Source of the DNA: Skeletonema tropicum
Taxonomy: Eukaryota > Bacillariophyta > Thalassiosirophyceae > Thalassiosirales > Thalassiosiraceae
Assembly: GCA_037178625.1 (NCBI GenBank)
Contig: CM074130.1
Span: 3,410,001 to 3,474,000, forward strand
Length of the DNA stretch: 64,000 nucleotides
Direction: 5' to 3'
Shown here: piece by piece, positions 10,301 through 19,635 of the stretch
Layout: every line of letters begins with the position of its first letter
How positions within the stretch are numbered: the first letter of the stretch is position 1
The notes under the pieces: model-generated
The model's database searches: none
What the model was told of the DNA's origin: nothing
What the model saw: the letters and a program-made list of their open reading frames with translations, nothing else
Translations under genes and position numbers: made by a program

Positions 10301-13300
10301 GAGCCTTCAGATCATTATATGCTGTCGCAAGTAGGCCGTCCTTTTCCTTCAATTCATGCTCTAATTCTGTTGCATGCTTGCATTTGTCTGCTGCCTCTAA
10401 GAACTGCTGCTCCAAACTTTTATTGTCTTGTTCTAAAGCACGATTTCTCGCGGCAAAATTGTCAACCTCCATTTTCATATCTTCAGCAGATCTCGTAGCC
10501 TGCTCAAATCTTTGAACTGCATCATCTAACTTCGACTGAAGCTCTTTGCGTTCCGCAGTGACAGCAATTATTTCATTCGTGGCGATTTTGGACGCTTCTT
10601 CTAAGTCAGCAATACGACGTTTGGCTTCTGAAAGAAGTGGCTCTGAAGAATCTTCAATTGAAGAGGTGGAATCAATCTCCGTTTGTTTCATCGCTAGCGT
10701 ACGTAGTAACTCTTCCTTTTCAGCTTTGATTTCATTCAGCAACGCCTGTGACTTTTCATCCTTCTCCAACAAATCTGCAATACGATGCCTTTCACTTTCA
10801 AGGTCACTATTTAGTTGTTCTCGCGCACGCTCAAGCTGTGTTCTCAGGTTATTTATTTCTTCATCCTTATTGAGAAGCTCCTCGGATTGTTCGATAATAA
10901 ATGAATCGGTAGCTGGCATTGCTTTCATTTCCTCTAAAGAAGTCTGGGCGGCATCGCGCTGGCTTGTAACATTGGTAAGTTCAACTTCAATCTCGGATAT
11001 GCGACTCTGGGCAGTCGCTGCCCATTGCTGAAACTCATCCAAATTGGACTGTAAACCGTCACGTTCAGCATTGAGAGAGGCATTCTGTTCTTGAAGCTTG
11101 TCAATCATTGCTTGTGTCTCTTGAGTCACAGATTTGAGCTCTTCACTCCTTGACGAAGATTCATTCAGTTGTGAGCGCAGGTTATCTCGTTCCAAGGTGA
11201 GAGCAGCAACCTGATCCTTCAGATTTGCTTTCTCTGATTCATTTCCTTCCGACTTGAGCTCAGTAGCCTGGACCGATGATTCCAATTCTTGCACACGACT
11301 AGTCAGAGCATCTCTTTCCTCTTCAATCTCAGATATACGACTTTGAGTAGTCGCTGCCCAATGCTGAAATTCCACATTGGATTGTAAACCGTCACGTACA
11401 GCATTGAGAGAGGCATTCTGTTCTTGAAGCTTGTCAATCATTGCTTGTGTTGCTTCATTCACAGACTTGGGCTTTTCACTCCTTGACGAAGATTCATTCA
11501 GTTGTGAGCGCAGGTTATCTCGTTCCAAGGTGAGAGCAGCAACCTGATCCTTCAGATTTGCTTTCTCTGATTCATTTCCTTCCGACTTGAGCTCAGTAGC
11601 CTGGACCGATGATTCCAATTCTTGCACACGATTAGTCAGAGCATCTCTTTCCTCCGAAACGTTGCCAAGTTCAGCTTCAATCTCGGATATGCGACTCTGG
11701 GCAGTCGCTGCCCATTGCTGAAACTCATCCAAATTGGACTGTAAACCGTCACGTTCAGCATTGAGAGAGGCATTCTGTTCTTGAAGCTTGTCAATCATTG
11801 CTTGTGTTGCTTCATTCACAGATTTGTGCTCTTCACTCCTTGACGAAGATTCACTCAGTTGTGAGCGCAGGTTATCTCGTTCCAAGGTGAGAGCAGCAAC
11901 CTGATCCTTCAGATTTGCTTTCTCTGATTCATTTCCTTCCGACTTGAGCTCAGTAGCCTGGACCGATGATTCCAATTCTTTCACACGATTAGTCAGAGCA
12001 TCTCTTTCCTCCGAAACGTTGCCAAGTTCAGCTTCAATCTCGGATATGCGACTCTGAGCAGTCGCTGCCCATTGCTGAAACTCATCCAAATTGGATTGTA
12101 AACCGTCACGTTCAGCATTGAGAGAGGCATTCTGTTCCTTGAGCTTGTCCACAGTCGTCTGTAATGAGTTTTCTCCCGTATCTGGGAGCTGCTCAATTTT
12201 GGCCTCCAGCTCGCGCACCAAAGCTTTAATTGTAGCCAATTCATCATCTTTTTGTGCAAGCGCATTCTCAGAGCCTAACTTAAATGTCTCTGACTCTTGC
12301 CGCACCCGATCGAGTTCTTGTCGGAGAGAATCCAATTCACCTGATGATGCAACATCACTAGCGCGACCCTCACTTTGTGAACGCAATGATTCATTTTCGG
12401 CTTCCATTTCATCCATTCTGGATACAGCCATTGCCATCCAATCATTTGCAGCTCGTACATCTGCACTTAGGCGAGAGTTTTCCTCTTGGAGGTTTTTAAC
12501 TCGTTGATCGATGCTTGCCATTTGATCACCATTCTCAGCAGGGGTTTCGCCACCAGCAGTCATTTCAGATTGGCCATTACTACTACTATTGCGATACTCG
12601 TTTTCTAACAAATTGTAGGCGGAACTCAGACCAGCTACTTCTTCAGAGAGAGTATCTCTTTCTTGTTTCATTTCTGACAAACTAGCCTCAGATTGTCGCA
12701 GGCCTTCTTTGAACTCATCAATTTCACTCTCTTTGGCCGAGAGAGCTTCTTCATGCAGTTTCTCTATCCTCTTGGATTCATTTACCAATTCCAACTTTTC
12801 TTTCTCGAGTTCTGACACCTTCTCCGCATATTCAGACATAACATCGTTCGTCTCTGCCGATGTGCCTATTTCTGTGATGCGTTTTAAGTCGTTAATTTGT
12901 GTTGTTTGAAACGAAATAGTCACGAGGGACTCTTCCAGTTTTGCTTGAAGCTCTTCTATTTGTTGCGCCTGACTTTTGATCATCTTTTTTAGAGAGCGAG
13001 CCCCCTTGGTTTCAGTAGAGGCATCTTCTGTTTCGGAATCAGAATCGTTGTCATCATCTCCACTTCCAGCCAATGTCATCACGACACGCCGACGAATCAA
13101 GGTAACATTGCTGTTATACCAGACATAAAATGATCGACTTTCAATAGGTGAACGCTTTTCTCCACGGCAATACGGCATGGGAAGTGGCTTTGTTTTCCAA
13201 CCATCAATCAAAGTCAAGTATTTTCCTACTCCAATCGACTGAATCAACGACATTATCGTTTCTCTTGTCCAAGCAGCGTTTTCTTCGGTGGTTGCAGATG

Positions 13301-15926
13301 GCTCAACATCAACCATGTATTCCAAACACAAACCGAGAAGAAGACCACTCAATGCAGGTAGCGCTTCAGCTATGGTTGGGATTGTCTTTGAACCGTCGTT
13401 CTTCTCCTGGCTACTTTTATTCGACCGAATCAAAAGTCCAAGTGATACACTGGAAGGAGACGACAAAACTTTTGACACAGCCTTTGGCATCTCGAATACC
13501 CATTCACAAAGTAATTTCAGCAACGATGCAGTGACATATGCATTTGATGCATGAAGCTTGACATAGCTAAGCGCGATATCCGACTTGGAAGGAAGCTCAT
13601 ACCTCGCCACATGCTGTAGTATGAAATCAATGAGACTAGTAGCTTCAGATTGTTCAGAACCTTCCGAGTCAAAGACTGGTGGAGGTGGCAGCCGTAGTAA
13701 CATCTCTCTGTTAGTGTCTCCATCCCCGTTTGTTAAAAACACACCAAGCGCTCCAGCACTACCTGCGGCACCAATAGATGCACGACAAATTTGCGCCATG
13801 TCAAGCTCTGCCTCGTCCTGTTGTTCTGCTTGAAGGAATCTCAAGTTTTCAGCAAGAGTTGTCACCAGCTTTGTCACTACTGGTAGATCCAACGGGGCAC
13901 CGGTTTCATCAGCTTCCTCTGGCGGCGGAGGAGCAAGCGCGTGTAGTACCATACGACTAGCTGTTTCCGAAGGGAGACAGGAACGAAAGGTTGATAAGGC
14001 ATTGATGGATAGGTTTGATGCAATAGCTTCGGGACTGTTTTCATCATCATCTTGACTACCAGGTTTGGGGGTGTAAGCTCCTGTACAACAAAGATACATC
14101 AACCTGTCCATCGCGGTGACTCTTCCATACAAATACAACGGCATTGTCTCAAATAAGAGTTGTGTTTGGAGAGCTGTTTCTTCCGTCACTTCCTTCATTC
14201 GTTTCTCTCCATTCTCTCCAGAACGAATTCTATCAATAGTATCACCTACTGACCCTAATACCGCCATTGTCGTCAAAGCCTTTACCTGCAAATCCGGGGT
14301 TGGAACAGCCGAGACATAATCTACGCCAGGTGGTGGTAGCGTGTACAACGCGCAATCCACGATAGATCGACAAAGTATGTCATGAGAGACAATACTCTTG
14401 GCACGGTCGCGTCGCTTCCTACGAGATGCATCGTTGAGTGAGAGTGTCTGTGATACCTCAGATTTTGAATATTCTCCATCATACAGTAGGACAAGTACCA
14501 AGTTGAAGACGCCATCAACAATTGCCTTCTCATTGGGAGTCAGATAAGGTGTAGGAGGACCTTCATTTTCAATTGCCTTGTCAGCTTTGAGCTCTGGAGC
14601 ATCCTCCTTGGATTTATCTGTAGATGTCACAGTTGAAGACGACGTGGTAGTAGCTCCAGCTCCTCTTAAAATATCATCCAAATCATCATCTTTCCGTTGT
14701 TTTCCACGTTTCGATCCTCCTTTTCCTGCACCAGATTTCTTCTCACTTTTATTCTCTACAACATTGTCCGTCTTTGTTGATTTCTGTTCGTTGCGTTTCA
14801 ATTCATTCTCCCACCACAAATTCTTCTCCTTGGATAAAAATCGTTCACCCCGCCTCAAATCTACAAGCTGTCCCAATCGGTTTAAATTCCCTCTCCCATC
14901 CCCACCGCCCAAAAATAATTCTCTAGACACTTCATCCGCATGAGCTAGTGCCAAACAAAGCTCCAAACAGTCCATTGCAATGGACAATCCACTTCCTCTG
15001 GAACCAAGTGCAATCTTCAGTGCACGATCATACCCCTCGGAAAATGTAATGAGTCTCGCCAACACAGACGATGAGGAAGCAAGTGATGTCAAAAATAGAA
15101 TTGCCTCATTTCGAACTTCTTCTGGAATAGCACTATCCTCATCATCATTGTCTTCGTTGGTGGTGGTAGTATTGGATCCATGTCCCAACAAATCCACCAA
15201 TCGATTAATCCCATCAGGTGCCTTCATGAGTTGTTCACGTAATGCTCCCGGACTTGCTGCCAGGAGCGATTGTAATATTTGCAACGATAGTACTCTAGCG
15301 TAGGTGGTAGTAGTTGCTTGTAGTGATGATGCACAGAGACAATCCAACAATGACGGGATGAGTGGCAATGATGATGATGGCGAAGAAGGAATGTCATTCA
15401 TTGCATTGTTTTTGGTGTCATCACTCTCATGAAAATGCATTAGTGTCTTGGCAATTGATTCTGTACGACGTTTGAGTTGACGCTGTGCCTGCAGTTGTTC
15501 AGTGGTGGTTGCCCCAGATGATTTGTGTTTATTGTTGGTAGTATAATTCGAGGATGATACTGATACGGGCGGAGCCGGCACCACTTGTAGCAATAATTCA
15601 CACGCGGCTACATCTCCCCCCTCCACTTCCATCTTTGACGAACTATCATGTTGCGATGGCAGTGTCGATTGCGCAATGAGACTACATAGTGCATTGAGGG
15701 CAGCGGAACTGGCTAAAATTGTATCAATGGCGAGGCGTTGTCGCTCTTCTTCAATTGCCTCTAATTGAGACGGTCTTTTTTCTTTTGGATCGCCTTCCGA
15801 CTGACCTTTATTTGACTTTTGGCGACGGCATTGCTTTTGGAGTTGTTCTAGTGAGCTAATGCAGTCGGATGGTGTGGAAGCCGACAGGAGACGGTCGAGT
15901 AGGAGCTCGACGTCTACGGAGGACAT
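7341..15926 (-). CDS. USO1: Giant Uso1/p115-like vesicle-tethering golgin
   Basis: A single-exon protein of 2861 residues. Residues 1 to about 960 form an armadillo-like helical head containing the pattern CLELCLALAHADEVSRELFL, typical of the Uso1/p115 head. From about 975 to 2700 there is almost unbroken coiled coil, then a short tail (SYKRMLDNARGKNDELREEI...). Uso1/p115 (GC6 in plants) tethers ER-derived vesicles to the cis-Golgi through Rab1 and SNAREs. Yeast Uso1 is about 1790 residues, so this is much longer. The excess comes from internal repeats: about four copies of a 119-residue unit (1259-1669) and about five of a 50-residue unit (1890-2129). The ATG at 15926 and TGA at 7341 are clear. 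The family call rests mainly on the head; the coil alone would not be diagnostic. Confidence 0.75.
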   Translation of the reverse strand: MSSVDVELLLDRLLSASTPSDCISSLEQLQKQCRRQKSNKGQSEGDPKEKRPSQLEAIEEERQRLAIDTILASSAALNALCSLIAQSTLPSQHDSSSKMEVEGGDVAACELLLQVVPAPPVSVSSSNYTTNNKHKSSGATTTEQLQAQRQLKRRTESIAKTLMHFHESDDTKNNAMNDIPSSPSSSLPLIPSLLDCLCASSLQATTTTYARVLSLQILQSLLAASPGALREQLMKAPDGINRLVDLLGHGSNTTTTNEDNDDEDSAIPEEVRNEAILFLTSLASSSSVLARLITFSEGYDRALKIALGSRGSGLSIAMDCLELCLALAHADEVSRELFLGGGDGRGNLNRLGQLVDLRRGERFLSKEKNLWWENELKRNEQKSTKTDNVVENKSEKKSGAGKGGSKRGKQRKDDDLDDILRGAGATTTSSSTVTSTDKSKEDAPELKADKAIENEGPPTPYLTPNEKAIVDGVFNLVLVLLYDGEYSKSEVSQTLSLNDASRRKRRDRAKSIVSHDILCRSIVDCALYTLPPPGVDYVSAVPTPDLQVKALTTMAVLGSVGDTIDRIRSGENGEKRMKEVTEETALQTQLLFETMPLYLYGRVTAMDRLMYLCCTGAYTPKPGSQDDDENSPEAIASNLSINALSTFRSCLPSETASRMVLHALAPPPPEEADETGAPLDLPVVTKLVTTLAENLRFLQAEQQDEAELDMAQICRASIGAAGSAGALGVFLTNGDGDTNREMLLRLPPPPVFDSEGSEQSEATSLIDFILQHVARYELPSKSDIALSYVKLHASNAYVTASLLKLLCEWVFEMPKAVSKVLSSPSSVSLGLLIRSNKSSQEKNDGSKTIPTIAEALPALSGLLLGLCLEYMVDVEPSATTEENAAWTRETIMSLIQSIGVGKYLTLIDGWKTKPLPMPYCRGEKRSPIESRSFYVWYNSNVTLIRRRVVMTLAGSGDDDNDSDSETEDASTETKGARSLKKMIKSQAQQIEELQAKLEESLVTISFQTTQINDLKRITEIGTSAETNDVMSEYAEKVSELEKEKLELVNESKRIEKLHEEALSAKESEIDEFKEGLRQSEASLSEMKQERDTLSEEVAGLSSAYNLLENEYRNSSSNGQSEMTAGGETPAENGDQMASIDQRVKNLQEENSRLSADVRAANDWMAMAVSRMDEMEAENESLRSQSEGRASDVASSGELDSLRQELDRVRQESETFKLGSENALAQKDDELATIKALVRELEAKIEQLPDTGENSLQTTVDKLKEQNASLNAERDGLQSNLDEFQQWAATAQSRISEIEAELGNVSEERDALTNRVKELESSVQATELKSEGNESEKANLKDQVAALTLERDNLRSQLSESSSRSEEHKSVNEATQAMIDKLQEQNASLNAERDGLQSNLDEFQQWAATAQSRISEIEAELGNVSEERDALTNRVQELESSVQATELKSEGNESEKANLKDQVAALTLERDNLRSQLNESSSRSEKPKSVNEATQAMIDKLQEQNASLNAVRDGLQSNVEFQHWAATTQSRISEIEEERDALTSRVQELESSVQATELKSEGNESEKANLKDQVAALTLERDNLRSQLNESSSRSEELKSVTQETQAMIDKLQEQNASLNAERDGLQSNLDEFQQWAATAQSRISEIEVELTNVTSQRDAAQTSLEEMKAMPATDSFIIEQSEELLNKDEEINNLRTQLERAREQLNSDLESERHRIADLLEKDEKSQALLNEIKAEKEELLRTLAMKQTEIDSTSSIEDSSEPLLSEAKRRIADLEEASKIATNEIIAVTAERKELQSKLDDAVQRFEQATRSAEDMKMEVDNFAARNRALEQDNKSLEQQFLEAADKCKHATELEHELKEKDGLLATAYNDLKALQKDIGDQNRNADGVVQQWKERTEELENAVSSLERQLELQEQEAADAISQWEARCSSLEADGKGVIQEWEKRTQALEADVSSLEMQLAEKESEATEAISQWEARCSSLEDDGRGVVQQWKERTEELERQLELQEQDAADAISQWEARYSSLEADGKGVIQEWEKRTQALEADVSSLEMQLAEKESEATEAISQWEARCSNLEDDGRGVVQQWEMRVQELEADIQSLEMQLEEKDSEATEAISQWEARCSDLESSLKLKDDENAILMESNKRSEESSATQVLQLTDLQNQRSSQATEIQRLKELVDERDETILSYTEQVKELADEIVETREQSEQVVQQWQERSDQLETNITELEETIAEQKSSATEAIAQWEERCSALHEQIQGLELQLQDTTRADNLEHALTNSNRELESSKSELSSIKSELEAAVSLKDELQKRCEEATELLAIKEEELKQVALLQVEINHLKSERSVLGSDKLKLEHEKHDADKENNDSRALIFELQEELRNAKEDLQSVVTDQFSAKATEIATHALRQEMAEIRMQYSVDQEALALEKDARAAAEDEVARLKSDLALLAEATEYDDDADLQVRKVAKKIAAENVLKERKEMEELRSALDRLKEELGSCRWREREAEEKATNARLQMSILEQEVSAARADIAMMEQALDELENVKIELTVSHEYRIETLENERISVGNKYEEEINSLKAELAQTQQEKDSLAHKLDQSERANTALVYSTTHDGVSGEESESEVVRLQLERAQLLAKIKELGTNLERRVSEAVAAHAANAETELIMEKQRRNSVESSLSDALSKIDEMKVQMSSSPKAFDDELSSYKRMLDNARGKNDELREEIKSLQSEIAASSDRSTSLVSDLRDKLKRTEERLRSVEREGRFEDAMAAEIANLRAGSEPTSNGSEKKSFVLRGLDQNVCADGNGSTAHNSAYIIEMYDYVVELKQSIEEERQMYRELVTEHEDLLALLGQAGLDERMYAGE
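9540..10260 (-). repeat. 150-bp (50-residue) tandem repeats in the golgin gene
   Basis: Within the coiled coil, units of 50 codons alternate between two subtypes (QQWKERTEEL... and QEWEKRTQAL...), each ending AISQWEARCS-SLE-DG-GV. One unit has lost exactly seven residues (one heptad), so the higher-order spacing is 279 bp (for example 9867 and 10146) instead of 300. Bases are nearly identical between copies, which indicates recent duplication or gene conversion. Confidence 0.85.
10990..12150 (-). repeat. 357-bp (119-residue) tandem repeats in the golgin gene
   Basis: Four successive copies each begin (I/V)DKL(Q/K)EQNASLNA and contain EFQ(Q/H)WAAT(A/T)QSRISEIE. The boundary word 'tcaatcattg' recurs at 11101, 11434 and 11791, giving spacings of 333 and 357 bp; the corresponding position of the fourth copy is 12148. 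The 333-bp copy lacks eight codons. The last copy is partial. Copies are almost identical at the DNA level, including third codon positions. Confidence 0.9.
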
Positions 15927-16767
15927 TGTTTATCGTTCTCTAATGTCTGCCTGCGTAGGTGTGGAAAATAATCAGCCCTGCTCTCTCTTTCTCCACATAA
16001 ATTGATGCGTCGCTTTAATCCCTTTTCATAGTTTGTTCGGGCAATCTCTTTTCTACTACTTGACAAAGGAAGCGGCTCCACTATGGTACAGTTAGATAGG
16101 AGCGGATTTGTGCCATGATCTCGACCAGATCTTGGCTTTTTTTTGTTTTTTGGATTTTGCCCCATACATAGGTTCATAAGTACTGGTATAGTACAGTACT
16201 ACTAGTCTGGCCACGGTGGTAGTACGTACGAACACGTACGCAAACCACGAAATTGCAAATTGCCAGGAAGCGAAGCAGCCCCAAGATATTATCCTCCCGC
16301 CACTTCTTGCATCGTCATTGTCCATCGAGCCGTTGGATTTGGTTGGATGGACGAGGGAATGCTTTTTTTCGCCACCACCCAAAGCTCACTTTTAAGGTGT
16401 GTGAAGAATTGAATGATGAAACTGTTGATGGAAGTATTGGCAACGGCGAGAGCGAGGCTTCGGTGATCGATAACTATCTTCATCATTGCTTGGTATAAGA
16501 GATGCACAACATTATGTTGCAGATGCTGCTGTCGGCTCATTGATGTAGGTGAACAACGCAGTAGCATTGGCGACGTACCGTAGAGAAGTATTACTTATGA
16601 CCATCAGCAATGCCGAGAACATTTTCAAAAACAAATACTTCCAACAACTGAACGAGCAATGACTGCAATAAATTTTTGACGTGAACGATTATCTCACCAA
16701 TTTATCTTTCTTTTTGTTTATTTCACCACAGTCATTTTTTTATCAAACAAATTCCAACACATTCACA
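15927..16767. other. Divergent promoter region, no gene seen
   Basis: This 841-bp spacer separates the minus-strand golgin gene from the plus-strand ADP/ATP carrier. Short open frames occur on both strands, but none looks like a known or compositionally coherent protein. It presumably carries both promoters. I see no tRNA or strong repeat; only short self-complementary words such as 'acgtacg' near 16220-16240. Confidence 0.5.
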
Positions 16768-17670
16768 ATGTCTGATTTTATGATTAACTTCCTTGCCGGT
16801 GGTGTCTCCGGAGCCGTCGCCAAGACTTGCACTGCCCCCATCGAGCGTGTCAAGCTTCTCATCCAGACCCAGGATGCCAACCCCAAAATTATCAGTGGCG
16901 AAGTCGCCCGTTACACTGGTATTGTTGACTGCTTCTCTCGTGTTGCCAGTGAACAGGGAATTGGAGCCTTCTGGCGTGGAAACTTCACCAACATCATCCG
17001 TTATTTCCCCACCCAAGCTTTCAACTTCGCTTTCAAGGACGGAATTAAGGCTATGTTCCCTAAGGCAGACAAGAACACTGAGTTCGCCAAGTTCTTCGCT
17101 ATCAACATGGCTTCTGGTGGACTTGCTGGTGCCGGTTCTTTGTGTATTGTGTACCCTCTTGACTACGCCCGTACACGTCTTGCATCAGATGTAGGAAGTG
17201 GAAAGGCTCAATTCAATGGTCTTGCCGACTGTATTAAGAAGACTGTTGCCTCTGGAGGAATTGGAAGTTTGTACAACGGTATTGGTGTATCTGTTGTTGG
17301 TATCATCCCCTACCGTGGAGTTTACTTCGGTCTTTTCGATACCCTCTCCGGACTTAACCCCTACCAAAAGGACAACAACAATCTTCTTCGTGCCGCCTCT
17401 AAGTTCGGATGTGCTCAATTCTCTGCTATCTCAGCCGGATACGCTTCATACCCATTTGATACCGTCCGTCGTCGTCTTCAGATGCAATCTGAGAAGCCAG
17501 AGTCTGAATGGGTGTACAAGGGAACCGCTGATTGCTTCGCTAAGATCATCAAGGATGAGGGAACCTCCGCTCTTTTCAAGGGAGCCGGAGCCAACGCTCT
17601 TCGTACTGTCGGAGCTGCTATGGTTCTTGTACTTTACTCTGAGATCACCGCCGTTTTCGGAAGCTCCTAA
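16768..17670 (+). CDS. AAC: Mitochondrial ADP/ATP carrier
   Basis: 300 residues with three mitochondrial-carrier repeats: PIERVK, PLDYAR and PFDTVR supply the P-x-(D/E)-x-x-(K/R) motifs. Carrier-specific stretches (FWRGNFTNIIRYFPTQAFNFAFKD; YNGIGVSVVGIIPYRGVYFGLFDT) match adenine-nucleotide translocases, which exchange cytosolic ADP for matrix ATP across the inner membrane. The usual RRRMMM signature reads RRRLQM here (234-239). Codon use is strongly biased toward a few codons (GGA/GGT, GCC/GCT, TTC, AAG, CTT), as in highly expressed genes and unlike its neighbours. The start is the ATG at 16768, after an A-rich leader; the frame is open upstream but lacks an earlier ATG. Confidence 0.93.
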   Translation: MSDFMINFLAGGVSGAVAKTCTAPIERVKLLIQTQDANPKIISGEVARYTGIVDCFSRVASEQGIGAFWRGNFTNIIRYFPTQAFNFAFKDGIKAMFPKADKNTEFAKFFAINMASGGLAGAGSLCIVYPLDYARTRLASDVGSGKAQFNGLADCIKKTVASGGIGSLYNGIGVSVVGIIPYRGVYFGLFDTLSGLNPYQKDNNNLLRAASKFGCAQFSAISAGYASYPFDTVRRRLQMQSEKPESEWVYKGTADCFAKIIKDEGTSALFKGAGANALRTVGAAMVLVLYSEITAVFGSS

Positions 17671-17958
17671 ATAGCAATTTTGAATAGGAAATTCAATAGT
17701 GAGCATATGCTCAAAATAAATATAAATGTTTGGTAATATGAGACACTAAATACTGTGGGTGTTGTGACCGAGCTGAGCTGAGGATCAGAGTTTTTCTTAT
17801 TACCACACCACATGTTTGACGTCTTGTGGTTCATTGAGTAGGTTGATGAATAAAATATCTAACACTGATCTACTACTTTAGCACTATGAACACCGCCAAA
17901 AGATCCTCAACAATTTGCTACACCTAATCACACTGAACCTACTTTTGATTGAATCTCT

Positions 17959-18465
17959 CTAATCTCTTCCTAGGCAATTCGTAATGCCACAAAAAAAGCT
18001 ACGGCCTGCGACTGGAGCTTCGTCTACTACTTTCATTTCTGCTGGGGTTTGTGTTACTTCTTCCTCTCCTAGATCCATCTCTTCTTTCGTTGTGACTTCT
18101 TCAACAACTGATAAATAATCTTCCATATCAGTCACATCCTCTACAATGACCATGTTGTTTTCCTCATCTCTGATATCATCTTTTGGCATACACACGTTGG
18201 CCTCATCGTTCTCGCGAGCTTCCATCAAGGCATCATCAAGAGTTGTCGCAGGTGCTGCAGGTTCAGGGGAAACATCGGCGGCAGCCTCTGTTTTCTTTGA
18301 CGAATCCTTTTTGAAGGCCTTCTTAATTTTCCTATTGTATCAATGAACATAATAAAATGATTGGATGAGCGAGCATGCATCGATAGTGAAAAGAATTGGA
18401 AAAAGAGTATGCTACGCAGCGGATAAAGATACTTTTTCAACCACTTACTTCTTAATGCTAACCAT
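17959..18465 (-). CDS. Small protein with basic N-terminus and acidic body, one intron
   Basis: Two exons: 18449-18465 (ATG, five codons and two bases) and 17959-18331. The 117-bp intron (18332-18448) starts GTAAGT and ends AG; joining restores one frame of 129 residues. The protein begins MVSIKKKIKKAFKK, a positively charged amphipathic-looking helix. It continues through an Ala/Pro linker into a very acidic region (MVIVEDVTDMEDYLSVVEE) and ends SFFCGITNCLGRD. I do not recognise a family. A clean splice pair and coherent composition support a real gene. The 3' end faces the ADP/ATP carrier with 288 bp between. Confidence 0.65.
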
Positions 18466-18739
18466 GGTTGAAAATACAGTATCACGTGCTTATGATAGGG
18501 CAATAACGCAGAGGATGGTTCTCTTTGACGACAACTAACGAGCGATCTGTTGGAAGCAGAATGAAACATGAGCATGCATTCTCCTGTTGGTTTTGGGCGG
18601 GTCTTTTTCTTTTTGAAAAGCGTTCTTTCTCTGAAATCGCCATTTTCTCGATCACAATTGGGTCTTATTTATGTCACACCTTCTTATGAAGGCGTAAGAG
18701 TTCCTTCTATGGCGTGTCCCTATTAGAAACGGTAGCTTC

Positions 18740-19379
18740 TAGCGTAATGGAATTTCAAAAGGGTGAAATTTCACTACTGCAACTTTCGTGAAATTTACAG
18801 GGTGAAAGTTGCACCAATTTTGGCCAACAATGAAATTTCACAAAAATTCTGGCGCGAACGGATGGTACTGAACCAACACGTAGCACAAAAATAACCTAAG
18901 ACCCTTCATTCCACCAACCACCAAACCCCAAAGAACACCACGCACCATCCAGATGGTGCTATTTCTGGTCGCATCACGTGGTTTGAATGTTATGCAGGAT
19001 CATCTGACTTCTATCGATTGGTTGCTAAGCCTCTAATGTCTATGGGAACTGTCGGATCGATGGATTGTGAGCGTAGGGCCAAACCTCTGAAGAACAGCAT
19101 TCTTGTGAAGGATAGGAATAGGATGAAGGATCCAACTGGTGTTGCACTTCTTCGAGGGAAGGAAAACCTCCGTCATATCATGGATGCGAAGAAGATGCTT
19201 GGAAAGAAGCTTGCTGACAGTCTCTCTTAGAGTGATGTGTTGACTGCAGAGTGCAAAGTATTACGACTATCTCAGGATAAGCTAGAGTGAAATTTAATCC
19301 CTTGAAATTTCTGAAATTTCTGAAATTTCAACCTGCAATTTTCAACCCCCTCCAAAAATGGTGAAATTCCATTACGCTA
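18740..19379 (+). mobile_element. Non-autonomous hAT transposon remnant with 8-bp target duplication
   Basis: The element is bounded by perfect 18-bp terminal inverted repeats 'tagcgtaatggaatttca' (18740-18757, and inverted at 19362-19379). It is flanked by the 8-bp direct repeat 'gtagcttc' (18732-18739 and 19380-19387). An 8-bp target duplication and ends beginning TAGCG fit the hAT consensus (YARNG). The subterminal zones carry many copies of 'gaaattt(c/t)', as expected of transposase-binding repeats. The interior keeps a short reading frame resembling the hAT transposase C-terminal dimerisation region. At 640 bp it cannot encode a full transposase. Confidence 0.88.
18932..19230 (+). pseudogene. 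Remnant of hAT transposase C-terminal region
   Basis: An open stretch ending with TAG at 19228-19230 encodes a fragment with W-F-E-x-Y, YRLVAKPLMSM, SMDCERRAKP and KDRNRMKDP...LLRGKENLRH. The order W, hydrophobic block, S-x-x-x-ER, R-N-R and N-L-R is the pattern of the hAT family dimerisation domain. It has no ATG at its left end and lacks the catalytic core, so it is read as a decayed fragment trapped inside the deletion derivative. Confidence 0.6.
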
Positions 19380-19635
19380 GTAGCTTCCACATCCACCGCG
19401 CGCGACCACCAAAACCTACCAAAACACACCAACCCGCACCACCACCATCCAGTACTTATAGTTGTTTACCAGAGCTGGAATAACTGGAACAGAGTAATGT
19501 GCTGCGAGTTACAGATGTGGTGATACATCAAATATATCATAACTTCAGCGCCCAAGAATACAGCTGCCAGTTTTTCGGAGTAGAAGTTCAGCTATTGCCT
19601 CAAAGTACTGCACTACCACTACTCTAGTCTTCGAG

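Noticed and set aside
9540..12150. Transposon insertion inside the golgin
   Set aside because: Repeats keep frame and heptad phase, have no inverted ends or target duplication, and are internal gene duplications.
16681..16767. N-terminal extension of the ADP/ATP carrier
   Set aside because: It starts at GTG and reads as leader; the carrier family starts near the ATG at 16768.
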